From NCBI GenBank assembly GCA_902790175.1, contig CADAQZ010000001.1, forward strand, positions 59,152-123,151: a stretch of DNA of 64,000 nucleotides, given 5' to 3'. The notes beneath the pieces are model-generated. The model was given only the letters and a program-made list of their open reading frames with translations. It had not been told where the DNA came from and ran no database searches. This DNA comes from an uncultured Eubacteriales bacterium (GTDB lineage Bacteria > Bacillota > Clostridia > Christensenellales > Aristaeellaceae). This document shows positions 1-8,095 of this stretch, one piece after another. Positions within the stretch are counted from its first letter, which is position 1. The number at the start of each line of letters is the position of its first letter. The position numbers and the translations under genes are program-made.

Positions 1-205
1 CGTGAACAACCGTTATCACTTCACATGATGACCCATTGGTTTCACTCGGAAATCCGGTCCCGTTGGTTTGTCACTTCTGAATCCTTCGGGAAATGCAGGC
101 CATGAACTGGGTTTCGCTATAGTACAATGGCATCGCCTCCCGTTCTGTTTTATTGGAGATCTGCTATCTCCCAAGAGGTTTTTTGTTCTCCCTCTTTCTG
201 GCTCT

Positions 206-234
206 ATTATACCGTCAAAGTCCAATTTTGTCAA
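206..234 (-). promoter_or_regulatory. consensus sigma-A promoter reading left out of the window
   Basis: On the minus strand TTGACA is followed after exactly 17 bases by TATAAT. It fires toward position 1, so the gene it serves must begin at or beyond the left edge. Positions 1-205 hold a GGGAGG ribosome-binding-like site and a 20-codon open frame (around 70-140, minus), which could be a leader peptide, but no recognisable gene or riboswitch. I see nothing else in 1-287. Confidence 0.6.
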
Positions 235-287
235 CCTGTTTTTTACTCAAAATTATAGCTTTTAACAAAAGAATTCTTATCGTAACA

Positions 288-818
288 TTACAGTTCTTTC
301 TCATACGCCACGCGCAGCAGCGTGCCGCCCCGGTCGGGATAGTAGACCTTGCCACAGTACACGAATCCGTGTTTCTCCAGGAAGCGGCGCATGACGACAT
401 TGCCCGTGTGCGTGTCCGCGCGCACGCACGCGCAGCCGTTCCCTTTGGCGAGGCGCACGGCCTCGTCGATCATCCGCGCCGCGACTCCCCTGCCCCGCGC
501 GGCGTCGTCCGTCGCCAGGCGGTGGATGGTCAGGCACTTCGCGTCCAGCCCGCACGGCCACGCGCCCTCGATGCCGTCGTAGATCGGCTCGCGCTCCATC
601 TGCAGCGCCGCCACGCCGCGCACGTCCTCGCCCTCGGCGATCACATACAGCTGGCCGATGCGTATGTCCCGCGCCAGTATCTCCCGCGTCGGATAGCCGT
701 CCTGCCACTGGTCGATGCCCAGCGTGGCGATGAACGCCTGCGCCTGGTGAACCACGCGCATGATCTGCGGCATGTCGGCCTCCGTCGCCGCCCGAAAGCG
801 GATGTTCTCCTCGCCCAT
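288..818 (-). CDS. GNAT family N-acetyltransferase
   Basis: A 176-residue protein of the GCN5-related acetyltransferase fold, which moves an acetyl group from acetyl-CoA to an amine. The acetyl-CoA binding stretch is visible as LATDDAARGRGVAARMIDEA (Q/RxxGxG/A type) and is followed by the usual RADTHTGNVVMRRFLEKHGF segment near the C-terminus. The start is supported by GGGAGGGG five bases upstream of the ATG. It stands alone, divergent from the lyase at 1017, with its own promoter at 845-873. The substrate cannot be told from sequence; a small-molecule or peptide amine is likely. Confidence 0.85.
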   Translation of the reverse strand: MGEENIRFRAATEADMPQIMRVVHQAQAFIATLGIDQWQDGYPTREILARDIRIGQLYVIAEGEDVRGVAALQMEREPIYDGIEGAWPCGLDAKCLTIHRLATDDAARGRGVAARMIDEAVRLAKGNGCACVRADTHTGNVVMRRFLEKHGFVYCGKVYYPDRGGTLLRVAYEKEL

Positions 819-844
819 GCCGTCCCCTCCCGTCGTTTTTGCAG

Positions 845-873
845 ATTATAGCACGAACGCGCGCATATGGACA
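845..873 (-). promoter_or_regulatory. promoter of the GNAT gene
   Basis: Minus strand TGTCCA, 17 bases, TATAAT. The -10 is perfect, the -35 is weak. It sits 27 bases upstream of the GNAT start, back to back with the promoter at 907-935. Confidence 0.45.
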
Positions 874-906
874 GTTAAGTTTTCAGGCGTCCGCGCGTTT
901 TTGCGG

Positions 907-935
907 TTTACATTTGCGCGATTCGATGCTAAACT
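907..935 (+). promoter_or_regulatory. promoter of the threonine aldolase-like gene
   Basis: TTTACA, 17-base spacer, TAAACT on the plus strand, about 80 bases upstream of the ATG at 1017. A GAAAGGA ribosome binding site precedes that ATG. Confidence 0.5.
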
Positions 936-1016
936 ATTGCCATACACAGAAAGGGCGCTCGCGACAGCCGACAAAGCCGCACGGACGCCTCCTCGACGCG
1001 ATGAAAGGACATCAGT

Positions 1017-2057
1017 ATGATTCGCTTCAACAGTGACTACCTGGAGGGGGCCCATCCCCGGATCCTGGAAAAGCTCGCGGACACCAACATGGCGCAGACG
1101 CCGGGCTACGGCGAGGACATGTTCTGCGAGCGCGCCCGCGACACCATCCGCCGGCTGTGCGGCGCGCCGGACGCCGACGTGCACTTCCTGGTGGGCGGCA
1201 CGCAGGCCAACGCCACGGTGCTGGCGGCGGCGCTCCTGCCCTATCAGGGCGCGATCAGCGCCGACACCGGCCACATCGCCGTGCACGAGACCGGCGCGAT
1301 CGAGGCAGGCGGCCACAAGGTGATCGCGCTGAAGAACACGAACGGCAAGCTGGACGCCGGGCAGATCTCGGAGTGCTGCCGGGCGCACTTCTCCGACGAG
1401 AGCCATGAGCACATGGTGATGCCCGCGGCGGTGTACATTTCCAATCCCACCGAGGTGGGCACGCTGTACAGCCGCGGCGAGCTGGAGGCGCTACGCGCAG
1501 TGTGTGACCAGTGGAATCTAACGCTGTACCTGGACGGCGCGCGGCTGGGCTACGGCCTGGCGTCGCCGGAAAACACGCTCGATCTGCCGCTGATCGCGCG
1601 GCTTTGCGACGTGTTCACCATCGGCGGCACCAAGCAGGGCCTGCTGTTCGGCGAGGCGGTGGTGATCCGTAAGGACTCGCTCAAAAAGAACTTCCGCTAC
1701 TTCATCAAGCAGCACGGCGGCATGCTGGCCAAGGGGCGGCTGCTGGGGGTGCAGTTCGAGGAGATGCTCAAGGACGGGCTATACATGGAACTGTCGCGGC
1801 ACGCCATCGAGCAGGCCATGCGCCTGCGCGACGCGATCCGCGCGCTGGACATCCCCACGCTGGTGGACAGCCCCACCAACCAGCAGTTCCCGATCCTGCC
1901 GAACGTGGTGCTGCCGCTGCTGGCGGAGAAGTACAGCTACGCCACCATCGAGCGCGTGGACGCGCGCCACACTGCCGTGCGCTTCTGCACCAGCTGGGCC
2001 ACGCGCCCGGCGGACGTGGACCGGCTGATCGAGGATCTGGGGAAGCTGTTGGGATAA
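1017..2057 (+). CDS. low-specificity L-threonine aldolase-type PLP lyase
   Basis: A 346-residue fold-type I pyridoxal-phosphate enzyme of the threonine aldolase / beta-eliminating lyase family, expected to split L-threonine or L-allo-threonine into glycine and acetaldehyde in the cytosol. Visible marks are the GGTQAN cofactor-loop motif near residue 60, LDGAR with the PLP-nitrogen aspartate at D173, and the Schiff-base lysine K206 in TIGGTKQG. Length matches the family. ATG is preceded by GAAAGGA. It is monocistronic, with its own promoter and a strong terminator at 2131-2158. Related enzymes act on phenylserine or other beta-hydroxy amino acids, so the exact substrate is open; ltaE would be the closest named gene. 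Confidence 0.85.
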   Translation: MIRFNSDYLEGAHPRILEKLADTNMAQTPGYGEDMFCERARDTIRRLCGAPDADVHFLVGGTQANATVLAAALLPYQGAISADTGHIAVHETGAIEAGGHKVIALKNTNGKLDAGQISECCRAHFSDESHEHMVMPAAVYISNPTEVGTLYSRGELEALRAVCDQWNLTLYLDGARLGYGLASPENTLDLPLIARLCDVFTIGGTKQGLLFGEAVVIRKDSLKKNFRYFIKQHGGMLAKGRLLGVQFEEMLKDGLYMELSRHAIEQAMRLRDAIRALDIPTLVDSPTNQQFPILPNVVLPLLAEKYSYATIERVDARHTAVRFCTSWATRPADVDRLIEDLGKLLG

Positions 2058-2102
2058 AAGATCCTTGACGCTTCTCTACAACCCCTCCGGCCCTTCTGGC
2101 CA

Positions 2103-2123
2103 CCTCCCCTTACACAGGGGAGG
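2103..2123. repeat. short palindromic repeat (CCTCCCCT/AGGGGAGG)
   Basis: An eight-base-pair perfect hairpin with a TACAC loop just after the aldolase gene, next to the separate terminator hairpin. The surrounding words (TTCTGGCCACCTCCCC) look like a dispersed intergenic repeat I associate with Clostridia genomes. It occurs once in this window, so the repeat status rests on recall. Confidence 0.35.
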
Positions 2124-2130
2124 CAAGAAG

Positions 2131-2158
2131 CGAGGGCCGCCCCTGTGGGCGGCCCTCG
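2131..2158. terminator. bidirectional terminator between aldolase and symporter genes
   Basis: A 12-base-pair perfect stem (CGAGGGCCGCCC with its complement) and four-base loop lies between two convergent genes, ending 16 bases before the symporter stop codon. A T-run is poor on both sides. Confidence 0.6.
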
Positions 2159-2174
2159 CCTTGTCATACCGTTC

Positions 2175-3620
2175 TCATTCCGGCCGCGTGGCCCTGTCAA
2201 ACAGCGCCTGCACGTCCTTGCCGGGCGCGGGCGTGGCCAGCGAGACCACATAGGCCGCAATCAGGCCGCAGGCGAAGCCGGGGATGATCTCGTACAGGCC
2301 CGTGCCGCTCAGGAACGCCAGCCAGAGGATGTCCACCGCCGCGCCGACGACGATGCCCGCCGCCGCGCCGGAGAAGGTCAGCCTGCGCCAGAACAGGCTC
2401 AGCAGGATCACCGGGCCGAAGGCCGCGCCGAACACGCCCCAGGCGTTCGACACGAGGCCCATGATGGTGCCGCTGGCTGGGTTGGAGGCGATCAGCAGCG
2501 CGATCACCGCGATCACGACGACCACCAGTCGGCCCGCCCAGAGCATCTCCTTATCGGAAGCCTGCTTGCGGAACACCGGCTTGTACACGTCGCTGGCGAA
2601 GGCCGAGGCCGAGGCCAGCAGCTGCGAGTCCGCGGTAGACATCGAGGCCGCCAGGATGGCCGAGAGCAGGATGCCGGAGATCACCGGCGGGAAGATACGG
2701 CGCGTCATCTGGATGAACACGGTGGAGGAATCGGCGATCTCGCCCATGAACACGCGGCCCACGGCGCCGGCCACCACCGACATCACCAGGATCACGACCG
2801 TCCAGCTGATGCCGATCACGCTAGACTTGCGCAGGTCCTTCTGCGACTTGACGGACATGAAGCGGATGATGATGTGGGGCATGCCGAAGTAGCCCAGGCC
2901 CCAGCCGAGGCCGGAGGCGATGTCCTTCCAGCTGCTCGAGAAGCTCCAGTAGTTCTCGGGGAACGCGGCCTCGGTCGCGGCCCCGCCGCCCTTCACCAGC
3001 GCCAGCGCGAAGATCGGGGCGATCAGCAGCGCCGCCAGCATCAGAAGGCCCTGGAAGAAGTCCGTCCAGCACACGGCAGAGAAGCCGCCGAGGAACGTGT
3101 AGCCGATGATGATGGCTGCCGCGATGTACATGGCCGTGGAGGCGTTCATGCCCACGACGGTGTTGAACAGCGTGCCGCAGGCCTTGATGCTGCTGGCGGC
3201 GTAGATCGTGTAGGCGAACACGAAGATCACCGCGCAGATCAGCTGCAGCGCCTTGCTCTTGGAGAGGAAGCGGTTGGTCAGGTACTGCGGGATGGTAATG
3301 GAATCGTTCGCCTCGATGGAGAAGCGGCGCAGGCGCGGCGCTTCAAAGATCCAGCTGAGCGAATAGCCGATGGCCAGGCCGATCGCGATCCACGACTGGC
3401 CCATGCCCGCGGCGTACACCGACGCCGGCAGGCCCATCAGCACCCACGCGCTCATGTCCGATGCGCCGGCGGACAGCGCGGACACCCACGCGCCCATCTT
3501 TCGGCCGCCGAGGAAGTAGTCCTTTTCGTTGGCGCCCTTGGAGCGCGTGAAGAAGTACACCCCGATGCCGATCATAAACACCAGGTAGATGATAAACACC
3601 ACCAGTTCAGTCGTGTTCAT
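2175..3620 (-). CDS. putP: sodium/proline symporter (SSS family)
   Basis: A 481-residue integral membrane protein of the sodium:solute symporter family, importing proline with sodium. It has the expected 12-13 hydrophobic segments, the early motif DYFLGGRKMGAWVSALSAGA after the first helix, and the PutP-type stretch SDMSAWVLMGLPASVYAAG in the second, where the sodium and proline ligands lie in characterised members. Length fits PutP (about 490-500). The start ATG has GAGG seven bases upstream. It is monocistronic and likely supplies proline as carbon, nitrogen or osmolyte. A paralogous pantothenate or other SSS specificity is less likely. Confidence 0.88.
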   Translation of the reverse strand: MNTTELVVFIIYLVFMIGIGVYFFTRSKGANEKDYFLGGRKMGAWVSALSAGASDMSAWVLMGLPASVYAAGMGQSWIAIGLAIGYSLSWIFEAPRLRRFSIEANDSITIPQYLTNRFLSKSKALQLICAVIFVFAYTIYAASSIKACGTLFNTVVGMNASTAMYIAAAIIIGYTFLGGFSAVCWTDFFQGLLMLAALLIAPIFALALVKGGGAATEAAFPENYWSFSSSWKDIASGLGWGLGYFGMPHIIIRFMSVKSQKDLRKSSVIGISWTVVILVMSVVAGAVGRVFMGEIADSSTVFIQMTRRIFPPVISGILLSAILAASMSTADSQLLASASAFASDVYKPVFRKQASDKEMLWAGRLVVVVIAVIALLIASNPASGTIMGLVSNAWGVFGAAFGPVILLSLFWRRLTFSGAAAGIVVGAAVDILWLAFLSGTGLYEIIPGFACGLIAAYVVSLATPAPGKDVQALFDRATRPE

Positions 3621-3654
3621 TCAATCGCCTCGCTTCTATATGTAATATATAGAT

Positions 3655-3707
3655 ATTATACCTGATGGGCGCAATAAATCAACGCTTTACCTGTTTAGCA
3701 AGGTAAA
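3655..3707 (-). promoter_or_regulatory. putP promoter with upstream inverted repeat
   Basis: Minus strand TTGATT, 16 bases, TATAAT (3655-3682). Just upstream, TTTACCT (3686-3692) and AGGTAAA (3701-3707) form a 7-base inverted repeat spaced by 8 bases that could be an operator for an activator. Confidence 0.45.
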
Positions 3708-3836
3708 TTAACCGTTAAAAACGGGCAATTTTGCTTGCAAATCGCAAAAAACGCATGGATTTGAGGGGGCGTTGCGCAGGCATCGGCCCGCGCGGGCGGG
3801 CATACGATGCAAAAAAGGCATCGAGGGGGTATCGAT

Positions 3837-4232
3837 ATGGCGGTCAATCGGGGGCGTGTGGCGCTGTCGCTGGTGAAGGGGCTGCTGGCCGCGGTGGCGC
3901 TGACGATCATTTGGATGGCGGCGGTGGCGGCGCTGACGGCGCTGGCGCGGATGTCGGACGGGCTGATCATGGCGCTGAACCAGGTGATGAAGGTCGCGGC
4001 GATCGCACTGGGGGCGTATGTCGCCGTCGGGCGCGGCGGCGAACGCGGCTTCTTCACCGGCATGGCGCTGGCGATCCTCTACATGGCGCTGGGCTACGGG
4101 CTGTACGTCGCGCTGGGCGGAAGCGCGTTCGCGGTCCGGGAGATGCTGGGCGAGATATTGATCGGCGCGGCCATCGGCGCGATCGCCGGGGCGCTGCTGG
4201 CGAACATGAAGCCGCAGAGGCGGCGGGCATAG
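3837..4232 (+). CDS. TIGR04086-like small membrane protein
   Basis: A 131-residue protein made almost wholly of four predicted membrane helices, with a GALLANMKPQRRRA basic tail. Size and pattern fit the TIGR04086 / YrzE-like membrane family of Firmicutes, whose function is unknown. An in-frame ATG at 3807 exists, but GAGGGGG at 3823-3829 lies seven bases before the ATG at 3837, so the shorter form is preferred. It is monocistronic and convergent with the TPR gene. The family call rests on topology and length rather than a strong motif. Confidence 0.6.
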   Translation: MAVNRGRVALSLVKGLLAAVALTIIWMAAVAALTALARMSDGLIMALNQVMKVAAIALGAYVAVGRGGERGFFTGMALAILYMALGYGLYVALGGSAFAVREMLGEILIGAAIGAIAGALLANMKPQRRRA

Positions 4233-4268
4233 CGCAACGGGGACGCCTTGCAGGCGCCCCCGTTGCGC
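4232..4268. terminator. bidirectional terminator
   Basis: A long stem (GCGCAACGGGG-A-CGCC against GGCGCCCCCGTTGCGC, one bulge) begins at the last base of the membrane-protein stop codon and ends eight bases before the stop of the TPR gene on the other strand. Confidence 0.65.
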
Positions 4269-4275
4269 TGTGTCC

Positions 4276-5055
4276 TCATCCCACTTCCCGCGCCAGTTCG
4301 TCCATCATTTCCTTCGTGACGGGGCAGATGTGGCTGAAGTAGAGCGTGTCCTTGATCGTCAGCAGCTCGCGCGCGCGTGCGTCGTCGCCGTCCTGGTGGC
4401 ACATCCGCGCCAGGTAGTAGAGCGTGGTGATCTGCCGCGGCTTCTGAGCGTGCGCCTTCTCGTAGAATTTCAGCGCCTCGGCGCGATACTCCGCGGCCTT
4501 TTCCGCGTCCGACGCGGCCATCACCTCGTAGAGCTGGCCCATGTTGTCCAGCGTGGCGGCGTCCTCGTCGTCGTAGTCGAGCGCCTCCTTGTTGAATTTG
4601 AGCGCCTCCTCGAATTCGCCGGTCTGCCTCGCCTTGTCCACCCAGAACATGCCCATCGTGCTGTAGATGCTGCCGTTCATCTTGTACTGTGCGGCGCGGC
4701 CCATCGTCTCCAGGGCGCGATCGAGGTCCCCGGCGCACCACAGGCAGATGGCGTACTGCAGGCGCAGCTGGAACCAGTCGTCCTTGGACAGCGCCTTGTT
4801 CTTCGCCTGGCGCTCCAACAGCGCCTTCGCCTCGTCGAAGCGGCCCTCGCGCAGGAGCAGCAGCGTGTAGCCCTGCTGGATGTTCGGGGCGACGTTGCCC
4901 AGCCGGTAGGCCTCCCCGTACATGCACAGCGCCTCGGCATACTTCGCGCCGGCCTCGGCGGGCTTGCCCTCCGACGCCAGCTTGTTGGCGTCCACGTGCG
5001 TGCGATAGGCCTTGTTGCCGATCACGGCGGCCCTCGCGGCGTCAAACATTCCCAT
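4276..5055 (-). CDS. TPR repeat protein
   Basis: A 259-residue helical protein with tetratricopeptide-like units, for example EAGAKYAEALCMYGEAYRLG, EALKFNKEALDYDDEDAATL and EALKFYEKAHAQKPRQITTL. No signal peptide or membrane helix, so cytoplasmic; TPRs usually bind partner proteins. A longer open frame runs upstream, but its residues are arginine-rich read-through of the neighbouring gene, while AGGAG lies six bases before the ATG at 5055. That start overlaps the last 14 bases of the exonuclease gene upstream, which indicates translational coupling and a shared task, perhaps in nucleic-acid processing. No specific function is recognised. Confidence 0.75.
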   Translation of the reverse strand: MGMFDAARAAVIGNKAYRTHVDANKLASEGKPAEAGAKYAEALCMYGEAYRLGNVAPNIQQGYTLLLLREGRFDEAKALLERQAKNKALSKDDWFQLRLQYAICLWCAGDLDRALETMGRAAQYKMNGSIYSTMGMFWVDKARQTGEFEEALKFNKEALDYDDEDAATLDNMGQLYEVMAASDAEKAAEYRAEALKFYEKAHAQKPRQITTLYYLARMCHQDGDDARARELLTIKDTLYFSHICPVTKEMMDELAREVG

Positions 5056-6199
5056 GGCTCCTCTCCCCTTCCTCCAGCTTTCGGCGGATGCGCGCCGCGC
5101 GCCTCTCGAGCGCCTCCGGCGGCTCCGCGTCCGGGTAATCCCCTGATTTGATCGCGTATTCCAGAGCGCGTCGCAAGTCGTGCAGGCGGTGCTCATAGAG
5201 TTTTGAAAGCGCCGTGCACGCCGCACCGGGCATCTGGCGGCGGCCCAGCATTTGCGCGAGCACGTCGCGCGCGCCCTCCCAGTCGCGGCTCTTGCGGCAC
5301 AGCAGGTACAGCCGCCAGTTCGCCATGCCCGCCACGCGCTCGCCGCCCAGCGACGCCAGCGTTCCGGCGGGCCTGGGAATGGCCGACACGCGGTACAACT
5401 CCCGCGCCGGACCCAACTCTCCCTGCCGCTCCAGCGCCTTGCCCGCGCTGAACTGGTCGCGCTGGTCCGTGAGCTTCTCCGGGCAGGCGTTCAAATCGCA
5501 CAACCGGATCAGCAGCGCGGCGAGGGTCTCGACGTCGCGGCGGTTGTGCTCCACGATGTCGTCCAGCAGCGCCTCGTCCCCCGTCTTGACGAACTCGAAG
5601 AACCGGGCGGGCACCTCGCTTCCGGGCAGGTCGTCCTCGCGCGGCGCGTCCAGGATCTGCGCCTCCAGGTTGGCAAGGCGGCAGCTGCCCAGGCGCAGCT
5701 TCCAGAGCCTGCGCGCGGGCGGCAGCAGGTCCAGGTTCTCAAGCTGACGCCAGCGATCGCGCATGCGGTTCATCGTGAAGCGTGCCTCCAGAAGCGGCAT
5801 GTCGAACGTCCGGCCGTTGAAGGTGCACACGCAGTCGAAGCCCTCCATGCGGCGGCTGAGGCGGTCGATCAGCTCCGGCTCGTCGGCGTACTCGCGCAGC
5901 ATATACTGCTCGATCACCAACTCCTCGCCCTCCGTCCAGCCGACGCCCACCAGGAACGCCACCGTGCCCGCGCCGTGGGAGAGGCCCGTGGTCTCGGTGT
6001 CGAGGAACAGGCAGCGCGCGGGATCAAAGCGCGGGCCCGTCCAGCCGATGCGCCGCAGCCCCGCGGCGGGCAGGTCGTAGATCGCGGCATCCAGCGGCAG
6101 GCGGCTGACATGGCAAATCAAGCCGCCCCCGCGCCTCTGCGGCGCGGCGGGAGCCGACGCCTTCATCAAATCCAGCTTTGCCCGCAGCCCAGACGACAT
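5042..6199 (-). CDS. YprB-like ribonuclease H-fold exonuclease with TPR-like tail
   Basis: A 385-residue protein with the DEDD exonuclease signature of the RNase_H_2 / YprB family: LFLDTETTGL (first acidic pair), FNGRTFDMPLLEARF, and HNRRDVETLAALL with the last aspartate. In Bacillus YprB is a conserved protein next to a helicase gene; the activity is taken to be 3'-5' trimming of nucleic acid. The C-terminal third is helical and TPR-like. ATG at 6199 has AGGTG seven bases upstream; a GTG nine bases earlier is in frame but lacks a site. It overlaps the downstream TPR gene by 14 bases. Confidence 0.78.
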   Translation of the reverse strand: MSSGLRAKLDLMKASAPAAPQRRGGGLICHVSRLPLDAAIYDLPAAGLRRIGWTGPRFDPARCLFLDTETTGLSHGAGTVAFLVGVGWTEGEELVIEQYMLREYADEPELIDRLSRRMEGFDCVCTFNGRTFDMPLLEARFTMNRMRDRWRQLENLDLLPPARRLWKLRLGSCRLANLEAQILDAPREDDLPGSEVPARFFEFVKTGDEALLDDIVEHNRRDVETLAALLIRLCDLNACPEKLTDQRDQFSAGKALERQGELGPARELYRVSAIPRPAGTLASLGGERVAGMANWRLYLLCRKSRDWEGARDVLAQMLGRRQMPGAACTALSKLYEHRLHDLRRALEYAIKSGDYPDAEPPEALERRAARIRRKLEEGERSHGNV

Positions 6200-6252
6200 T
6201 TCGATCACCTATATTATTGTAAGTACGCGCGCGCGGATTGTCAAGCAAAGCG

Positions 6253-6282
6253 AAAAAAAAGACCGCCCTCAATCGGACGGCC
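6253..6282 (-). terminator. tRNA-Val terminator
   Basis: On the minus strand an eight-pair stem (GGCCGTCC with GGGCGGTC, two wobble pairs) is followed by eight T residues, directly downstream of the CCA end of the tRNA gene. Confidence 0.75.
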
Positions 6283-6285
6283 TTG

Positions 6286-6362
6286 TGGTGGGGTTAAATG
6301 GGCTCGAACCATCGACCTTTACGATGTCAACGTAACGCTCTAACCAACTGAGCTATAACCCC
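6286..6362 (-). tRNA. tRNA-Val (anticodon GAC)
   Basis: A complete 77-base cloverleaf on the minus strand. The acceptor pairs GGGGTTA with TAACCCC. The D-arm is GCTC-AGTTGGTTA-GAGC, the anticodon stem TTACG/CGTAA encloses the loop TTGACAT (anticodon GAC), and the T-arm carries TTCGAGC. The 3' CCA is encoded. It reads valine codons GUC and GUU and has its own terminator. Confidence 0.95.
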
Positions 6363-6587
6363 GAGCAACATCAGGTATTATACAATAACGCGCGGGGTTT
6401 GTCAATAGCGAATGCATAATTTTCGTCGCACGTCATGCAAATTTACGGCGAAGCGGGCGCGCCGGTTTTCTTCATTGACCGATCGTTCCATGACAAGCAA
6501 TGAGGTTTTTGGGGGTCAAACAGCAATCACTGTATATTTTTTTATGCTGTAACGCAAATTTCGAGCATAAATGAGCCTGCATCGCAC

Positions 6588-6616
6588 TTTACAAAAGCGT
6601 CATAATGTGCTATGAT
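6588..6616 (+). promoter_or_regulatory. promoter of the sugar importer operon
   Basis: TTTACA, 17 bases, TATGAT, giving a leader of about 125 bases before the ATG at 6749. A seven-base inverted repeat, TTATGCT (6542-6548) and AGCATAA (6564-6570), lies upstream and may be an operator. The rest of the gene-free stretch 6363-6748 shows no gene or recognised riboswitch. Confidence 0.6.
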
Positions 6617-6748
6617 TTATCCAGCAAGTGTGAATAACATTGATCCAGTGTTTTCATGCAAGCCGTCGTCTTTTTGACGCGGACGGCGCGCGAGCGCTCC
6701 CCCGCGTTGAAAAATGGTTACCGAATCAATTTGAAGGAGGAAGAACCC

Positions 6749-7984
6749 ATGAAGAAACTGTTGGCCGTTCTGCTGACCGCCCTGTTCGTGCTTTCGATGG
6801 TTTCCGCCGTCGCCGAGCAGACCACCCTGACCATGTGGTGTATCGCCACCGAGTCTGACGCGAACCGCCCCGCCTACGAGGCTGCCATCGCCGAGTACGA
6901 GGCCGCTCATCCCGACGTGAAGATCGAGTGGGAAGCCTTTGAGAACCAGTCCTACAAGACCAAGATCAAGGCCGCCATGGCCGATCCGGACTCCCTGCCG
7001 GACATCTTCTTCACCTGGGCCGGCGCCTTCCTGGGCGACTTCGTGGACATGGGCAATGTCTACTGCCTGGATGACATCTATCCGAACTTCGCCGACAGCC
7101 TGCCGGAGGTCATGACCCAGAACGCCTCCTACGGCGGCAAGAAGTACGGCGTGCCGCTGACGATGAACATCGTCACCCTGTTCGCCAACATGGACCTGCT
7201 GGCCGAGGCTGGCTGGGATCATGTGCCGGAGACCTATGAAGACCTGACCGCTTGCTGCGACGCGCTGGTCGAGAAGGGCATCGTTCCCTTCGGCTGCGCC
7301 GGCAAGGAGACCTGGTGCGTGACCGAGTACCTCGAGCCCATCATGGAGAAGACCATCGGCTACGAGGCTCTGAACGAGGTGTTCGCGGGCCGTCAGACCT
7401 GGAATGACGAGGGCATCGCTGCTTCCGTCTCCACCTTCCAGGATATGATCAACGGCGGCTACTTCGATCCCAACGGCATGGCGCTGGGCAATGACGAAGT
7501 CAAGGCCAACTTCATCGCCGGCAAGTATGCGTTCTATCAGAACGGCTCCTGGAACTGCGGCGAGGTCAACGACGCCGAGGGCAACTTCCAGGTCGCTCTG
7601 TTCCCCGTGATGGATGCCGAGAAGGCCACCTACGGCCAGGTCATCGGCGGCCCGTCCGACACGCTGGCTGTGTCCGCTTCTTCCGCGAACGCCGAGCTGG
7701 CTGCCAACGCCGCCATGGAGCTGGGCAAGGGCATCTGCCACTACGGCTATCTGGCCGGTTCCGGCCTGCCCGCTTGGACGCCGGACTATGACACCAGCGA
7801 AGTGAAGCCCCTGGTCGCTGCGGTTGCCGACATCGTCGCGAGCGCGGACGGCATGGTGCTCTTCGGCGACACCGCGATGAGCGCTGACGCTGCCAACACC
7901 TATCTGGACTATGTCGGCCAGGTGTACGGCGGCGACATCGACGGCGCTGGCTTCATCGAGGGCCTCGCTGCCGACCTGCAGTAA
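6749..7984 (+). CDS. ABC sugar importer, extracellular solute-binding protein (family 1)
   Basis: A 411-residue secreted binding protein that captures a sugar or oligosaccharide outside the membrane and delivers it to the two permeases downstream. Residues 1-22 form a signal peptide ending VSAVA before EQTTLTMW; there is no lipobox cysteine, unusual for a Gram-positive binding protein. The body shows the family-1 layout (FFTWAGAFLGDFVDMGNV, YGVPLTMNIVTLFANMDLL, FIAGKYAFYQNGSWNCGEV). AAGGAGGAAGAACCC precedes the ATG at 6749; upstream in-frame codons lack a site. A hairpin attenuator separates it from the permease genes, a usual way to make more binder than channel. No ATPase is in the window; a shared MsmX-type subunit is likely. 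Confidence 0.9.
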   Translation: MKKLLAVLLTALFVLSMVSAVAEQTTLTMWCIATESDANRPAYEAAIAEYEAAHPDVKIEWEAFENQSYKTKIKAAMADPDSLPDIFFTWAGAFLGDFVDMGNVYCLDDIYPNFADSLPEVMTQNASYGGKKYGVPLTMNIVTLFANMDLLAEAGWDHVPETYEDLTACCDALVEKGIVPFGCAGKETWCVTEYLEPIMEKTIGYEALNEVFAGRQTWNDEGIAASVSTFQDMINGGYFDPNGMALGNDEVKANFIAGKYAFYQNGSWNCGEVNDAEGNFQVALFPVMDAEKATYGQVIGGPSDTLAVSASSANAELAANAAMELGKGICHYGYLAGSGLPAWTPDYDTSEVKPLVAAVADIVASADGMVLFGDTAMSADAANTYLDYVGQVYGGDIDGAGFIEGLAADLQ

Positions 7985-8023
7985 TCGCTGATCCAGCATA
8001 GCTGCAATTGTTACGAATGTAGA

Positions 8024-8075
8024 GAGACGGTCTCGCGAGGGATCCAATCCCGAGAGGGACCGTCTCCCTCTTTTT
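8024..8075 (+). terminator. attenuator hairpin between binding protein and permeases
   Basis: An 11-pair stem starting GAGACGGTCTC, closed by an inner GGGA/TCCC helix, is followed by CTCTTTTTC. It sits inside the operon, so it likely reduces rather than stops transcription into the permease genes. Confidence 0.65.
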
Positions 8076-8095
8076 CATGAAAGGATGCACCGACC

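Noticed and set aside
16-234. 72-codon frame on the minus strand
   Set aside because: Its start lies on the -35 box of the promoter at 206-234, it lacks a ribosome site and has no recognisable domain.
2145-3665. 506-codon open frame opposite putP
   Set aside because: It is the complement of a clear symporter gene and encodes His/Arg/Gln-rich sequence without any motif. High GC makes such long antisense frames common here (also 52836-55037, 34397-36433, 30177-32357).
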